From the NCBI GenBank assembly GCA_030525785.1, contig JAUNEA010000004.1, forward strand, positions 133,359-181,858: a stretch of DNA of 48,500 nt, given 5' to 3'. Below are positions 46,933 through 48,500 of the stretch, in pieces (the stretch's first letter is position 1; every line of letters starts with the position of its first letter). The notes under the pieces were generated by a model that did not search any database, was not told the origin of the DNA, and worked only from the letters and a program-made list of their open reading frames with translations. A program made the translations under genes and the position numbers. Source of the stretch: Cardiobacteriaceae bacterium (GTDB lineage: Bacteria > Pseudomonadota > Gammaproteobacteria > Cardiobacteriales > Cardiobacteriaceae).

Positions 46933-48211
46933 TCCCAAAAATGACCAGCATCTGCTCTACCGTGCGCAAGATGGTATCCGCGCTTTGATGGAGCATAAAG
47001 GCTTAAGCAGCTTAGGTCGCGCTCGTCTACAAGAAGATTTTGCCCAGCTCGAACGCTATTTCCAAAAGCTCCAACATGGGCATTTGCATATTGCGGTTTT
47101 GGGGCGCGTAAGCGTTGGCAAAAGCGCTTTGCTGAATGCATTGGCTGGAAAAAAACTTTTTGAAAGCAGCGTATTGCATGGAGAAACCAAAGAACGAGCC
47201 GAAGCGCTTTGGGATAAGCGCGAAAATCAGGGCGTTTATTTGATTGATACGCCTGGCATTGATGAAGTAGACGGACAAATACGGCGCGAAATAGCCGAAC
47301 GCGCTGTGCGTGAAGCGGATATTGTGTTGTTTGTGCTTGATGGGGATATGACTCAAGCCGAATACCAAGCGCTTTGCGAAATTCATCGCCCTAGCCAAGC
47401 GCTTTTGGTGGTGGTGAACAAAGCTGACCGCTTGCCTACCAAAACCTTAAAGCAAGTTTTGAAACATCTGCGTAAAAGATTGAAGCATAAGGTTGATGCC
47501 AATTACATCATCTCAGCCAGCGCCAACCCAAGCCCACAATTACAAATCCAACAACACGCCGATGGTCGTGAAACCGAAATCTGGATTCAACCCGCGCCTG
47601 ATATTGAAGAGTTACAAGAAACCTTATGGGAACTTTTGGAGCATTATGGACAAAGCCATGCTGCTCTCAATGCCAGCCTTTTTGCAGGCGAACTCTCTGA
47701 CCGTTTAACCCAAGAAATCGTCAAAACACGCCAACATCTTGCGGATTTAACCATCAAAAAATACGCCATGTTCAAAGCGCTTGGCGTTGCGCTAAATCCT
47801 ATTCCTGCGATGGATTTGATGGCATTGGGCATTGATGCCAGCATGGTGGTGCATTTATCGCAAGTGTATGGTTTGCCGATGACGCGCCACCAAGCGAAAG
47901 AACTTTTGAAAACCATCGCCGCCCAAACAGGCTTATTGCTTGGCACCAGCTATGGCATTCATTTCCTCTCCTCTGCACTCAAAGGTTTAACAGGTGGGCT
48001 TTCAACCCTCATCACTGCTTCCGCACAAGGGGCTGTGGCTTATTATGGTAGCGTGGTGATTGGTAAAGCAGCGGAGCAGTATTTCCAACATGGAGCGAAC
48101 TGGGGCGACAATGGCGCGAAAAAAGTCATTGCGGACATCATTGAAACCCTCGATAAAGACACACTCATGAGCGAAGCCAAAGGCTATTTCAAAAGCTATT
48201 TGAAATCCTAA
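46868..48211 (+). CDS. GTPase with DUF697-like C-terminal domain (second of two)
   Basis: The 447-residue product has a hydrophilic N-terminus, the P-loop AVLGRVSVGKSALLNAL (Lys85), G3 DTPGIDE and an intact G4 NKAD. The C-terminal domain (NPIPAMDLMALGIDASMVVHLSQVYG) matches the DUF697 pattern. It lacks the N-terminal membrane pair of its neighbour. ATG 46868 lies inside the preceding gene, a 65-base overlap in another frame; a TTG at 46850 is also open. The Shine-Dalgarno is weak, so coupling to the upstream gene is likely. The palindrome at 47121 again encodes KSAL of the P-loop. The role is unknown. Confidence 0.8.
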   Translation: MTSKNAPNISSNTSSPQENKADPKNDQHLLYRAQDGIRALMEHKGLSSLGRARLQEDFAQLERYFQKLQHGHLHIAVLGRVSVGKSALLNALAGKKLFESSVLHGETKERAEALWDKRENQGVYLIDTPGIDEVDGQIRREIAERAVREADIVLFVLDGDMTQAEYQALCEIHRPSQALLVVVNKADRLPTKTLKQVLKHLRKRLKHKVDANYIISASANPSPQLQIQQHADGRETEIWIQPAPDIEELQETLWELLEHYGQSHAALNASLFAGELSDRLTQEIVKTRQHLADLTIKKYAMFKALGVALNPIPAMDLMALGIDASMVVHLSQVYGLPMTRHQAKELLKTIAAQTGLLLGTSYGIHFLSSALKGLTGGLSTLITASAQGAVAYYGSVVIGKAAEQYFQHGANWGDNGAKKVIADIIETLDKDTLMSEAKGYFKSYLKS

Positions 48212-48274
48212 CAAAGCGCTTTGGTCTATTAATTGCTTTAACTGATTTAACCTCCTCTACTTTCAAGGATTTTT

Positions 48275-48500
48275 ATGAAGCTATTCAAACCCCTTGCTCT
48301 TCCTTTGGCTTTGGCATTGAGCGCGTGTGGTGGTAGTGGCAATTCAGCTGCTCACCCCAGCACCATTCCTTCAACCCCTATTGCAACCCCCATCACGCCA
48401 GCGCCTGTTACGCCAGCGCCTACTACTCCACCCAGTAGCACGCCCATTACAACGCCGATTACCACACCTATCACCACTCCGATTACAATGCCTGTCACAC
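48275..48500 (+). CDS. Thr/Pro-rich lipoprotein, N-terminal part, cut by window edge
   Basis: The start MKLFKPLALPLALALSACGG is a lipoprotein signal with lipobox LSAC (Cys18). It is followed by a low-complexity stretch of Pro, Thr, Ser and Ile with repeated TPIT and PAPVT units up to the window end. AAGGAT precedes the ATG. The functional domain is outside the window, so no role can be given. A palindrome (48213-48222) lies in the gap before it. Confidence 0.75.
   Translation, partial: MKLFKPLALPLALALSACGGSGNSAAHPSTIPSTPIATPITPAPVTPAPTTPPSSTPITTPITTPITTPITMPVT

Larger units (their letters stand above)
1..48500. repeat. Dispersed highly iterated palindrome AAAGCGCTTT (HIP-like)
   Basis: A perfect palindrome, AAAGCGCTTT and most often CAAAGCGCTTTG, recurs through the whole window. 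I counted 92 exact 10-mers by eye, for example at 868, 1272, 4086, 7267, 13210, 22021, 31861, 38361 and 48213, plus about 50 sites keeping only the AAGCGCTT core. At about 45% GC, chance predicts roughly 0.05 copies. About 38 exact copies are intergenic (near 10 per kb) against about 54 in genes (near 1.2 per kb). Inside genes it is read as QSAL, KRF or KAL depending on frame. The centre AGCGCT/GCGC is a plausible methyltransferase or dimeric-protein site. The function is unknown; counts are manual. Confidence 0.97.

Noticed and set aside
1-48500. CRISPR array formed by the repeated palindrome
   Set aside because: Copies are dispersed with irregular spacing and lie within genes; no regular spacers and no cas genes are present.
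1-48500. REP/BIME elements or MITEs as the source of the repeat
   Set aside because: The conserved unit is only 10-12 bases with no larger common flank, and many copies are inside reading frames of core genes without disrupting them.

Overview
The window comes from a bacterial chromosome, most likely a gammaproteobacterium of moderate to low GC. This rests on gene order: tig-clpP-clpX-lon-hupB, rpsU-yqeY-dnaG-rpoD, aroQ-accB-accC-prmA, ffs-dnaX-ybaB-recR, holB-pilZ, mrcB followed by a TPR lipoprotein, and yoaA-tsaB. I cannot name the species. A pilZ gene next to holB suggests type IV pili, and lipoproteins and Dsb proteins show a Gram-negative envelope. The DNA is almost entirely core genome. 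I see no insertion sequence, prophage or CRISPR array.

Layout. 1-4276 (minus): prfC (cut by the window edge), a 59-residue lipoprotein, recR, ybaB, dnaX, the 4.5S RNA gene ffs, and dsbB. 4394-12784 (plus): yqcC, dolP, fumC, holB, pilZ, then the macromolecular-synthesis cluster rpsU, yqeY, dnaG, rpoD. 12882-13837 (minus): a gamma-carbonic-anhydrase-like protein and FxsA. 13992-19522 (plus): dsbD with a doubled N-terminal domain, aroQ, accB, accC, prmA. 19570-25969 (minus): an acid phosphatase, an EamA transporter, dusB and the L-ascorbate genes ulaD, ulaC and a fused ulaA-ulaB, with ulaG divergent on the plus strand to 27476. 27706-37007 (minus): hupB with a basic tail, lon, clpX, clpP, tig, tRNA-Leu(UAG), a DUF192 protein, ptsI, ptsH. 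37203-48500 (plus): lgt, thyA, mrcB with an LpoP-like lipoprotein, yoaA, tsaB, a thioesterase, two adjacent DUF697-type GTPases and the start of a Thr/Pro-rich lipoprotein.

How the genes fit together. PtsH and PtsI would supply phosphate to the UlaC-UlaAB ascorbate PTS, with UlaG and UlaD as the first catabolic steps; ulaE, ulaF and ulaR are not here. DsbB and DsbD cover the oxidising and reducing sides of periplasmic thiol chemistry. Tig, ClpXP and Lon form the protein quality-control block. Lgt, the lipoproteins and PBP1B with its likely activator serve the envelope.

The outstanding feature is a highly iterated palindrome, AAAGCGCTTT, usually CAAAGCGCTTTG. By hand I count 92 exact 10-mers in 48.5 kb and about 50 more copies of the AAGCGCTT core, where chance predicts far fewer than one 10-mer. 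About 38 of the 92 lie in the roughly 3.6 kb of intergenic DNA. Copies sit in promoter spacers, between Shine-Dalgarno and start codon, across stop codons, in close pairs that can fold as long stem-loops, and inside genes in all three frames, giving the peptides QSAL, KRF and KAL. It resembles in kind the cyanobacterial HIP1 repeat or the uptake sequences of competent bacteria, but its sequence and symmetry differ. What reads it cannot be decided from this window.
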